Origin: an uncultured Paracoccaceae bacterium
GTDB lineage: Bacteria > Pseudomonadota > Alphaproteobacteria > Rhodobacterales > Rhodobacteraceae
DNA: 49,830 nucleotides
Reading direction: 5' to 3'
Assembly: GCA_938092015.1 (NCBI GenBank)
Contig: CALKOT010000067.1
Coordinates: 1-49,830, forward strand
The notes beneath the pieces were generated by a model. That model made no database searches and was not told the DNA's origin. It saw only the letters and a program-made list of their open reading frames with translations. This document shows positions 15,963 to 23,232 of the stretch, piece by piece (position 1 is the first letter of the stretch; the number at the start of each line of letters is the position of its first letter). A program made the translations under genes and the position numbers.

Positions 15963-17876
15963 ATGATTGTGGCTGAGGCTGGCGGCGCAGAAGCGTTTTC
16001 CAGCACCTTTACCGCTTCGACTAAACCACTGACGCCGCCGGGCGATCTGTCCACTGACTTTGGCGCTGAGGGCGCTGCAGATGATCGCGCAAAGCTGACG
16101 CTGGAATTTCTGGCTATCATGCCGGCTGATCAGGAACAGACCTTCGCCCACATCCTTGATCTGGTTATCGCATCGGAAGAGCTGAAGGAGTTTTCGGGCA
16201 CAGAATTGCAGGACAAAATCTCTATCCGTCTGAATGGCGCCAACGCGATCAGCCTTTCCAATGGCGACGCCGCCACGCTGGAACGGTTGTCCGCTTCGCC
16301 CGTCGGACCATTCCACCCCGATCTGATCCTCAATCCCGCAGATGAGGCGCAAGATACCCCCGGCGCAACCAAGGCAGACGCCTTCACCACCGCCATCGCG
16401 GTCGAAGGGTTCCTGATCAACGGCATTAACACGCTGGAAATTGAGGTAGCTGACCAGCGGGACGGCTTCCTTGACACTGCCTTTTTACTGGGCGCCACAG
16501 ATGGAACGGTTGCGATCACGCCTACGCCGCCGCCCAAAGCTTCGTTTGAGCTGCTTGAAGAAACCGCTCTGTCCGGCGACATCGCCCTGCCCGCTGGCTT
16601 TACCCCGGTAAATGTTGAAGTCGTCACCGGCGGCGGCGTCGATCTGGGTGAACTTGTGCTGAACAACGACGGTTTATTCATCTACACGCCCGACGCCAAC
16701 GAATTCGGCGAAGATGGCTTTATCTTCCGCGCCACGGATGCTGGCGGCGCCCAAGTCACCGGCGTTGTCGATATCAATGTTATCGGCGCCATCGATGCGC
16801 CCATTGCCCGTGATGATGAATTTAACATTCAGGAAGACGAGATCCTTGATGGGAATCTCTTCGCTGACAATGGATCAGGCGCAGACAGCGATCCAGATAG
16901 CGATTCAATCCGGATCATCACAGTTGAAGGCAGTGCGCAAAACGTTGGGTCCCAGATAACATTGGCGTCTGGCGCAATCCTGACCGTGTCGCTGAACGGC
17001 GCGTTTACCTATGACGCCAATGGCGCGTTCGATGATCTGAACGACGGTGAAACTGCGACCGACACATTCATCTATCAGGTCGTGGACATCACTGGACTGG
17101 CCGATACCGGAGAGGCGACAATCACTATCGCAGGCGTCGGCGCGCCGGTTGAACCACCGGTGGAGCCTCCCGTCGAACCGCCAGTGGAGCCGCCAGTTGA
17201 GCCACCGGTCGAACCGCCCGTAGAGCCGCCGGTAGAACCGCCAGTGGTTCCTCCTGTTACGCTGCCCCAAACCGGACCTGGCGCAGACACGGTAGAAGGC
17301 ACCAATGGTAGCGACGTCATCAACGGTCTGGGCGGACACGACCTGATCCAGGGCGGCGGCGGCGGGGATGAGATTTCTGGTGGCAGAGGCCGCGACACCA
17401 TCAATGCTGGTGGTGGTCGCGACAGCGTTGAAGGTGGCGGTGGCCGGGATGAGATCTCCGGCAACGGCGGGCGCGATCTGCTGGAAGGCGGCGGCGGCGA
17501 CCTCATTATGGGCGGCGCTGGCCGTGACACCATGTTTGGCGGCGCAGGGCGCGACACGATGGATGGCGGCGGCGGCCGTGATTTCATCTCAGGCGATGGC
17601 GGAAGGGACCTGATCATCGGCGGTCGCGGCGCAGATACGCTGGAAGGTGGTGGCGGCGCGGACACGTTCACCTTCACCCAAGGCAGCGGGCGCGACCGGA
17701 TCACCGATTACAACGATGCTCGTGATCGGATCATGATTGAGCGTGGCGCTGATGAATTTGGCGATCTCACGATCACTCAGAACGGCGACAACGCCATGAT
17801 CCGGTTCGCTAATGTTCGAATTATTCTTGAGGACACAAACAGCGACCTTCTCGATGCAAGCGACTTCATCTTCTAA
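15963..17876 (+). CDS. RTX giant protein, C-terminal fragment with type I secretion signal (637 codons)
   Basis: The sense frame actually extends upstream of this ATG to about 15870. Domain order: FMIVAEAGGAEAF region; a non-repetitive part with FHPDLILNPADEAQD and NTLEIEVADQRDGFLDTAFLLG; two VCBS/cadherin-like domains (about residues 190-275, GLFIYTPDANEFGEDGFIFRATDAGG, and 280-390, PIARDDEFNIQEDEILDGNLF ... GAFTYDANGAFDDLND); the VEPP linker (395-430); RTX repeats (about 435-570) in which the usual GND/GDD is mostly GRD; and a C-terminus TFTFTQGSGRDRITDYNDARDRIMIE ... ASDFIF, typical of type I signals. No ribosome-binding site precedes the ATG. Confidence 0.65.
   Translation: MIVAEAGGAEAFSSTFTASTKPLTPPGDLSTDFGAEGAADDRAKLTLEFLAIMPADQEQTFAHILDLVIASEELKEFSGTELQDKISIRLNGANAISLSNGDAATLERLSASPVGPFHPDLILNPADEAQDTPGATKADAFTTAIAVEGFLINGINTLEIEVADQRDGFLDTAFLLGATDGTVAITPTPPPKASFELLEETALSGDIALPAGFTPVNVEVVTGGGVDLGELVLNNDGLFIYTPDANEFGEDGFIFRATDAGGAQVTGVVDINVIGAIDAPIARDDEFNIQEDEILDGNLFADNGSGADSDPDSDSIRIITVEGSAQNVGSQITLASGAILTVSLNGAFTYDANGAFDDLNDGETATDTFIYQVVDITGLADTGEATITIAGVGAPVEPPVEPPVEPPVEPPVEPPVEPPVEPPVEPPVVPPVTLPQTGPGADTVEGTNGSDVINGLGGHDLIQGGGGGDEISGGRGRDTINAGGGRDSVEGGGGRDEISGNGGRDLLEGGGGDLIMGGAGRDTMFGGAGRDTMDGGGGRDFISGDGGRDLIIGGRGADTLEGGGGADTFTFTQGSGRDRITDYNDARDRIMIERGADEFGDLTITQNGDNAMIRFANVRIILEDTNSDLLDASDFIF
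17148..17255 (+). repeat. (VEPP)8-VVPP proline-rich linker repeat
   Basis: Eight consecutive Val-Glu-Pro-Pro units followed by Val-Val-Pro-Pro. The codons are scrambled between units (gaa/gag, ccg/cca/ccc/cct, gtt/gtg/gtc/gta), so the protein repeat is exact while the DNA repeat is not. It joins the VCBS-like domains to the final RTX block and probably acts as a stiff spacer. Confidence 0.9.
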
Positions 17877-17891
17877 AAGACCTTTTGATCT

Positions 17892-18415
17892 ATGCTGCCC
17901 TATGACGGCGTTTGGCGCATGAACAGACGAACTTCTGCGCCAACCACGCCGCATTGGGATGGCGGACGCGGCTTTCACGGCCCAACCTACCTATTTGCCC
18001 ACTTCTGCGGTGGGCTGGGCATTTTCTTTACCGGCTATCTGGTTGACGCCGTACTTGCCTCGCAGGGCGTCGATCTGGTGCAAGGGGTCGATGCGTTTGT
18101 CAGCATGTGCCTTGGGACGATGTGCGCGACGCCCATCGTCTATTACGTCTGGCGTTTGGGCGTCTATCGACTGATGGACTATTTCCTTGCCTGCCTGATC
18201 ACGTTCACACCGGCGACCATTGGCACAGCATTCATCTACCCGGTCATCGACCTCAGCATCGCGCCGCCTGCATCCATGCTGCCGATGTCGAGGACGCGCT
18301 GGCGGCCTTTTTGATGAGTGTACGCATGATCCGCGCCGGGTTCTTCGCGCCTGTATATATGCTTGTGTTCTGGCTGGTTTATCACCGCTGGCAGAAACGC
18401 GACGCCCGATTATGA
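17892..18415 (+). pseudogene. Small multi-span membrane protein, frameshifted
   Basis: The first part (from 17892 or the ATG at 17919) encodes a hydrophobic protein with helices around FAHFCGGLGIFFTGYLVDAVL, AFVSMCLGTMCATPIVYYVW and DYFLACLITFTPATIGTAFIY. After about 18255-18275 this frame degenerates, while the +2 frame continues sensibly as HAADVEDALAAFLMSVRMIR and a last helix FFAPVYMLVFWLVYHRWQKR, with positive residues on the cytoplasmic side, ending at 18413-18415. Restored length would be about 174 residues. It lies 15 bp after the RTX gene and 10 bp before the histidine kinase, so the three may be co-transcribed. No family recognised; no clear ribosome-binding site. Confidence 0.65.
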
Positions 18416-18425
18416 GCCGTCCGTC

Positions 18426-20111
18426 ATGAGCGCCGCACCCGTTCGTCTGGCCCAGACCGCAGATCCGTCAGCGGTGCGGGACGAACTATTGGATAGGTCA
18501 CTTCGGTCGGGTTGGGTTCTGGTCTATCTGAACATCTTGATTGCGCTGTTTCTTGGCACAATCCAGCTGACCAGCGGCTATGATCCGGTGACGAAACTGT
18601 CCGAATTGTTGCTGCGTTTGTTTTCATCATCCATCGCAAGCCTGATCCCTTTGGTGACGATCCTGCGCAAGCCCGGCCCTGACGCGACTGAGCGCCTTTT
18701 GATGGCCCAAGAGGTGCTGGTGTTGTTCGCATCAGGCATCGCAGTCACCATGGCGCTCAATGAGGGCGATTATCGCGATAACGCTACCAGTCTGATCGGC
18801 CTTGCAACTTTCGCTTTGATCACAGCGGTATTGGTACCCCGCGTGTTCGCTGCCACATGGTTCGGGCGTGGGGCCTTGTTCTTGCCCGTGATCGGCTATG
18901 TCGCCTGGTCGCAGCCGCCACTGTGGGGGGTGCTGATTGCGCTATGCCTGTTCGCCTACCTGGTCTCTCTGGGCGTTGCGATCACGATCTACCGGCAAAA
19001 CCTGACGCAGGCGGACATCAGTTGTTCTCTCGCCATCGCCCATGCCCGGCTGGAAGACGCCTTTGAGTATGAGCAACGCACAAGGGCTGAGATGAAAGAG
19101 GAAGCGACGCTGCACGAACGTTTCCTTCACGCCATCACGCATGACCTGAACCAGCCGCTTGGCGCACTTAGGTTTCATTTGAGGCGCTTGCAACGGCGCG
19201 AAAACTCTCCCGCTGTTTCCAAATTCAGCGAAACGGCCGAAGCGTGCCTGTTGTCGTCAGAAGCCATCATCGAAAGCGTCGCTGGGTCAGCATGGTTGCG
19301 CCGCGACATTCCAGAGGCGGGACTGCATTCTGTCGCTCTTCATCCACTGTTCGAGGCTGTGCAAACCCAGATGTTGGGCCGCGCGGACCATTACGGCGTG
19401 GCCATCCGTATAGCGCCGACCAGCCTGGCAGTATCTGCCGACCCCGCGTATCTGGAACGGGTGCTGCGCAATTTGGTCCAAAACGCGCTTCAGTTTGCGT
19501 CTGCCCGCGTCCTGATCGGCGCCAGACCTCATGGCGATCAGGTCAGGATCTGGGTGGCGGATGATGGACCAGGGGTGCCAGAAGCCCAGCGCGACAAGAT
19601 TTTTGAGCGGTTCAGTCAGGTCAAAGACGCCAAACGCCGAGAATCGGGCAATGTCGGCCTAGGCCTCGCAATCGTTGCAGAACTAAGCGCCAAAATGGGC
19701 GGTGACGCGGGAATTGCGGATGGCGATGGCGGGCGGTTCTACGTGCAGCTGCGCCGGGCCGAGGCGACAGCCACCCTACCCGCGCCCAGCATTGCGCTTG
19801 TCGTTGATGATGACCCGGCTGACCCTGAACAGATGGCTGCAGCTCTGACCTCAGCCGGGTGGCGCGTTGAAGCGCCAGATGAGGTTTCACGCGATATGCT
19901 GACTGCGCGCGTTGGGTTTGATCTTTATGTTCTTGATGGATCGCTGGCGCCGGATCTGACGGCAATTGATCTGCTACAGGCCACCGACTGGCGCGATGCG
20001 GCGCGAACGATTGTGGCGTCTAAAGAGGTCACGCCTGATTTCGTCAAACAGTTACGCGCCAAGGGCGTGTGGTTTCAGCAAAAGCCGTTTTCGACCGCTG
20101 GCCTTAGATAA
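18426..20111 (+). CDS. Membrane hybrid histidine kinase with C-terminal receiver domain
   Basis: From the ATG at 18426 the protein has 561 residues; an upstream in-frame start at 18363 lies inside the previous gene and is rejected. Residues 28-190 form about six transmembrane helices with short loops, suggesting a membrane-embedded sensor. A linker with coiled-coil character (about 200-230) leads to the dimerisation box HAITHDLNQPLGALRF with phospho-accepting His239. ATPase boxes follow: N box LVQNALQFA, G1 ADDGPGVPE, F box FERFSQ, G2 GNVGLGLAIV. A receiver domain starts near residue 455 (ALVVDDDPAD) with acceptor Asp in YVLDGSL and the conserved Lys in QQKPFS, so it appears phosphorylatable. 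Input signal unknown; the convergent regulator is the likely partner. Confidence 0.88.
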   Translation: MSAAPVRLAQTADPSAVRDELLDRSLRSGWVLVYLNILIALFLGTIQLTSGYDPVTKLSELLLRLFSSSIASLIPLVTILRKPGPDATERLLMAQEVLVLFASGIAVTMALNEGDYRDNATSLIGLATFALITAVLVPRVFAATWFGRGALFLPVIGYVAWSQPPLWGVLIALCLFAYLVSLGVAITIYRQNLTQADISCSLAIAHARLEDAFEYEQRTRAEMKEEATLHERFLHAITHDLNQPLGALRFHLRRLQRRENSPAVSKFSETAEACLLSSEAIIESVAGSAWLRRDIPEAGLHSVALHPLFEAVQTQMLGRADHYGVAIRIAPTSLAVSADPAYLERVLRNLVQNALQFASARVLIGARPHGDQVRIWVADDGPGVPEAQRDKIFERFSQVKDAKRRESGNVGLGLAIVAELSAKMGGDAGIADGDGGRFYVQLRRAEATATLPAPSIALVVDDDPADPEQMAAALTSAGWRVEAPDEVSRDMLTARVGFDLYVLDGSLAPDLTAIDLLQATDWRDAARTIVASKEVTPDFVKQLRAKGVWFQQKPFSTAGLR

Positions 20112-20700
20112 TCCCGCGTTGTCGCGCCGCATTCACCGCCTCAGCCCGATTGGCCACGTCCAGCCTGCGAAAAATCTCTTTCAGGTGGCTTTTCATTATT
20201 TCTGGCGACATTGATAGAATTTGCGAAGCTTCCTTGTTGGACTTGCCCTGCGAAATCAGCGTCAGAACAGCAAATTTTTTTTGAGTCAGGTCAACAGCTG
20301 CGGCTGGCGCCTCTGATTGCGCCGTCTCGGCCCGTTCCCCTCGTAAAATGGCGGCAATTGCCTCAACAACCTCATCAGGATCTGAAGCTTTTGCCAAGAA
20401 GGCGACCGCACCGGCAGCCTCACTTACCTGATGATCCGCTGGGGACAGTGAAGCTGAGATAACAATCACTTTGGTGCCCGGCGAAGCCTCTCGCAGTTTG
20501 CCAATCGCCTCTGCGCCGCTAAGCCCCGGTAGATAGTAGTCGAGCAGAGCGACATCAGGGCCTGTCGCATTTGCCGCCTCCAACGCGGTTTCGACCTCGG
20601 AATAGACCTCGATGGCCGCCTCTGGCAGATCGTCTTCCAGCAATCCGGCAAGGCCGGACGCGAACAATTTATGGTCGTCGATGATGATGAGTTTCGGCAC
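20104..20700 (-). CDS. NarL/FixJ-family response regulator
   Basis: A 198-residue regulator from a GTG at 20700; a TTG at 20730 would add ten residues. The receiver domain starts KLIIIDDHKLF with the acidic pair, has the acceptor Asp in VALLDYYLPG, the switch Ser in VIVISAS and the conserved Lys in FLAKAS. The C-terminal LuxR-type helix-turn-helix (about 135-198) reads LTQKKFAVLTLISQGKSNKE, then SMSPEIMKSHLKEIFRRLDV. The gene is convergent with the hybrid kinase and their ends overlap by 8 bp. The pair probably forms one phosphorelay or shares a kinase; targets are unknown, with the RTX gene an obvious candidate. Confidence 0.88.
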   Translation of the reverse strand: MPKLIIIDDHKLFASGLAGLLEDDLPEAAIEVYSEVETALEAANATGPDVALLDYYLPGLSGAEAIGKLREASPGTKVIVISASLSPADHQVSEAAGAVAFLAKASDPDEVVEAIAAILRGERAETAQSEAPAAAVDLTQKKFAVLTLISQGKSNKEASQILSMSPEIMKSHLKEIFRRLDVANRAEAVNAARQRGII

Positions 20701-20760
20701 CTGCTCAGTCCATCTGTAATCGGACCCCAAAGCCCCGATACCTCAAAACATCCAAAACGC

Positions 20761-22317
20761 CTACATCATGAGTTCAACGAGATAGGGCCCTTCACTATCA
20801 AGTCCGGCTTTCAGCGCCTTGGCGAACCCTTCCAGATTCTCAACGCGCTGGCCTTCAACACCCATGCCGCGCGCCATATCGACAAAATTCAGCTCTGGCC
20901 GGGCGATTGTCAGCATATCCACGGCGCGGGGACCGGGGTTCTGGACGCCGACATTGGTCAGCTCTCCTTGCAGGATCTTGTAGGTGCGGTTGGCGAAGAT
21001 CACGACGGTGATGTCGAGATTTTCCCGCGCCATCGTCCAAAGGGACTGCTGGGTGTACATCGCCGAACCATCACCGATCTGAGCCAGGACTTTGCGATCC
21101 GGGCAAGCAATGGCGGCGCCGATAGCGACGGGCATTCCGTAGCCGATAGAGCCGCCCCGGTTGTTCAGCCAATCATGCGGCGCGGCGCCCTTTGTCGTGG
21201 GAAAGAACGCGCGGCCGGTGGTCACCGATTCGTCCACCACGATGCCATTTTTTGGGATGCAGTTCGCGATAACGGCGGCGATACCGTCGAGATGCGGCGC
21301 GCCATTGGGCAGGTCAGGCAGGTGCGGAGAAACAACGCCCTGCGTCTTAGCCGAAGCAGCGCCTGTCGCCTGCGCCAAGCCGTCCAACGCGGCGGCGATG
21401 TCGTCGCCAAGACTAGCGACCTCAGTAAACTCAACGTCGGCGGCGGTCAGGATGCCCGGCTTATTTGGATAGGCAAAGAACGCAATCGGGCGGCTGGCGC
21501 CCATCAGGACGATGCGTTTGTACGGCGCAAGAACTTCCAGTGCCATTTCAACCACATATGGAATGCGGTTAACCTCAACTCTGCCCGCGCCTCGGCGTAG
21601 ACGAGCGTTGGACCATTCAGTCAGCAGGCCGCAGCCGGTCTTGGCGGCGATCTTGCCTGCGAGGTCGAGGTTAGCCTCTGACAAGGCGTCTCCACCCAGC
21701 AGCAACAGGCTGTCCGGCCCGCTTAGCGCGGCGGCGGCGGCGTCAATAGAGGCGTCCTCGACAGCGGTTCGGGCGGGAACGGGCAGCGCATCGGCCACCC
21801 CTGCCCCTTCGTTCCACGCGGTATCACCCGGCAAGATCAGCGTCGCGATCTGCCCCGGCGGGGTGCGCGCTGCGGCGACAGCCTCTGCCCCTGCTTTCCC
21901 AACCTCCTTAGCGTCGGTTGAGGTTTTCACCCAATGCGACATTGGCCATGAGAGGCCCTCGATGTCTGAAGTCAGCGGCGCATCCAGCGCGATATGCGCC
22001 GTGGCGTGTTCGCCCACGATATTCACGACACCTGATCCAGCCTTCTTGGCGTTGTGGAGGTTTGCCAGCCCGTTCGCTAAGCCCGGCCCGAGGTGGAGCA
22101 AGGTTGAAGCAGGCTTTTCCGCCATCCGGTAATAGCCATCAGCAGCGCCGGTCGCGACGCCTTCGAACAGCGCCAGCACACAGCGCATGCCGGGCACCGA
22201 ATCAAGCGCAGCGACAAAATGCATCTCGGACGTGCCCGGGTTGGTAAAACAAACGTCCACGTCCGAGGCTATCAGGCTGCGAACCAGGCTTTCTGCGCCA
22301 TTCATACTTTCGGCCAT
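20761..22317 (-). CDS. Acetolactate-synthase-like thiamine-diphosphate enzyme
   Basis: A 518-residue ThDP-dependent enzyme of the acetolactate synthase/benzoylformate decarboxylase group. The N-terminal PYR domain has NPGTSEMHFVAAL and the catalytic-Glu motif ALFEGVATGAADGYYRMA; the middle domain runs about 185-330; the PP domain has the ThDP/Mg signature GDGSAMY ... IFANRTYKILQGEL (about 425-465) and GSIGYGMPVAIGAA. It is shorter than true IlvB (about 570-590) and there is no IlvH partner, so branched-chain synthesis is unlikely; a 2-oxoacid decarboxylase or carboligase is more plausible. The ATG overlaps the stop of the aldolase gene (TAATG), suggesting sequential steps on a 2-oxo acid. Confidence 0.88.
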   Translation of the reverse strand: MAESMNGAESLVRSLIASDVDVCFTNPGTSEMHFVAALDSVPGMRCVLALFEGVATGAADGYYRMAEKPASTLLHLGPGLANGLANLHNAKKAGSGVVNIVGEHATAHIALDAPLTSDIEGLSWPMSHWVKTSTDAKEVGKAGAEAVAAARTPPGQIATLILPGDTAWNEGAGVADALPVPARTAVEDASIDAAAAALSGPDSLLLLGGDALSEANLDLAGKIAAKTGCGLLTEWSNARLRRGAGRVEVNRIPYVVEMALEVLAPYKRIVLMGASRPIAFFAYPNKPGILTAADVEFTEVASLGDDIAAALDGLAQATGAASAKTQGVVSPHLPDLPNGAPHLDGIAAVIANCIPKNGIVVDESVTTGRAFFPTTKGAAPHDWLNNRGGSIGYGMPVAIGAAIACPDRKVLAQIGDGSAMYTQQSLWTMARENLDITVVIFANRTYKILQGELTNVGVQNPGPRAVDMLTIARPELNFVDMARGMGVEGQRVENLEGFAKALKAGLDSEGPYLVELMM

Positions 22318-23105
22318 TAGTAAATCGCCCCACCATCATCTCCGCCGCCCTCTTTGGTGGCTTTGACGGCGGCTTTGGCAGCGTTCATCAGGATCATCGC
22401 ATCGGTTTGGATGGTCGCGAGGCGGAAGCCTTTTTCGAACATCTTCCGCGCGTAGGACGGCGCACCACAGTGGATGCCGCAGTATTTGCCGTGCTTCTTG
22501 GCAACTGCGAGGATGTGATCGATGACCTCCAGCAACTCAGGCTCATCCCGGTCGCCCTTCGGCTCATACCCATATGACAAACCAAGATCGGCGGGGCCGA
22601 CGTACAAGGCATCGACGCCGGGAACGGACAGGATGTCGTCCAGGTTTGCGACCGCTTCACGGGTTTCGATCATCGGGATGACCAGGATTTCCTTGTTGGC
22701 GTTCGCCGCATAGCCCGGCCCATAGCGCATGTTTGCGCGCAAAGGCCCAAAACTGCGGGCGCCTTTCGGATAATAGCGGCACGAGGATACCAGCGCCTCA
22801 GCCTCTGCCCGCGTATTGACCATCGGGCAAATGACGCCAAGCGCGCCTGCGTCGAGGGATTTCATGATGATGCCGGGTTCATTCCACGGCACGCGCACCA
22901 GTGGGGTGACGTCCCGGGTTGCACACGCCTGCATCAGTGAAACGGCAGTCTGATAATCGACCATGCCGTGCTGCATATCGACAGTCAGAGTGTCCCAGCC
23001 CGCGTTCGCCATAATCTCAGCCGAAACGGCGGACGGCATGCTCAGCCAGCCATTAACAGCCGGTTTGTCAGCAGCCCAAAGGGCGCGAAGGGGGTTCTGA
23101 TCCAT
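22317..23105 (-). CDS. HpcH/HpaI-family class II aldolase
   Basis: 262 residues from the ATG at 23105, which has GAGGAT nearby; an upstream in-frame start at 23153 adds 16 unlikely residues. The TIM-barrel signatures are VDMQHGMVDYQ (catalytic His region), PLVRVPWNEPGIIMKSLDAG, VIPMIETREAVANLDDILSV with the metal-binding Glu, and DALYVGPADLGLS with the metal-binding Asp. The family cleaves or forms 4-hydroxy-2-oxo acids to pyruvate (or similar) plus an aldehyde, using Mg or Mn. The coupled ThDP enzyme downstream could act on the resulting 2-oxo acid. The natural substrate cannot be told from sequence. Confidence 0.92.
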   Translation of the reverse strand: MDQNPLRALWAADKPAVNGWLSMPSAVSAEIMANAGWDTLTVDMQHGMVDYQTAVSLMQACATRDVTPLVRVPWNEPGIIMKSLDAGALGVICPMVNTRAEAEALVSSCRYYPKGARSFGPLRANMRYGPGYAANANKEILVIPMIETREAVANLDDILSVPGVDALYVGPADLGLSYGYEPKGDRDEPELLEVIDHILAVAKKHGKYCGIHCGAPSYARKMFEKGFRLATIQTDAMILMNAAKAAVKATKEGGGDDGGAIY

Positions 23106-23232
23106 GGAAATATCCTCAACTTGTTCGGATTCAAGAACATGGCGGGACACCATGATGAGTCAATCCCGGCCCCTTGGTCACCTGCTGGAAGACAGACGCC
23201 AAGAGATCGAGGCGGATGAAAGGGTTCCGCCC

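Larger units (their letters stand above)
9787..17876 (+). pseudogene. Giant RTX calcium-binding protein gene, broken by one stop codon and one frameshift
   Basis: Three adjacent open segments read as one gene of about 2,700 codons. Segments one and two are in the same frame and separated only by TAA at 12643-12645. Segment three is in another frame, and the crossover lies near 15870-15885, where the frame-1 tail loses sense and the other frame continues as LSLGDGGQVGFDLNDT. The three pieces together make a type I secretion substrate: N-terminal beta-rich region, two blocks of GGxGxDxLx repeats, an internal copy of the C-terminal module, VCBS-like domains, a VEPP linker, a last repeat block and a DFIF end. 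Neither downstream piece has a ribosome-binding site, so only the first is likely made. Sequencing error is the alternative to true decay. No HlyB/HlyD/TolC genes are in the window. Confidence 0.8.
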
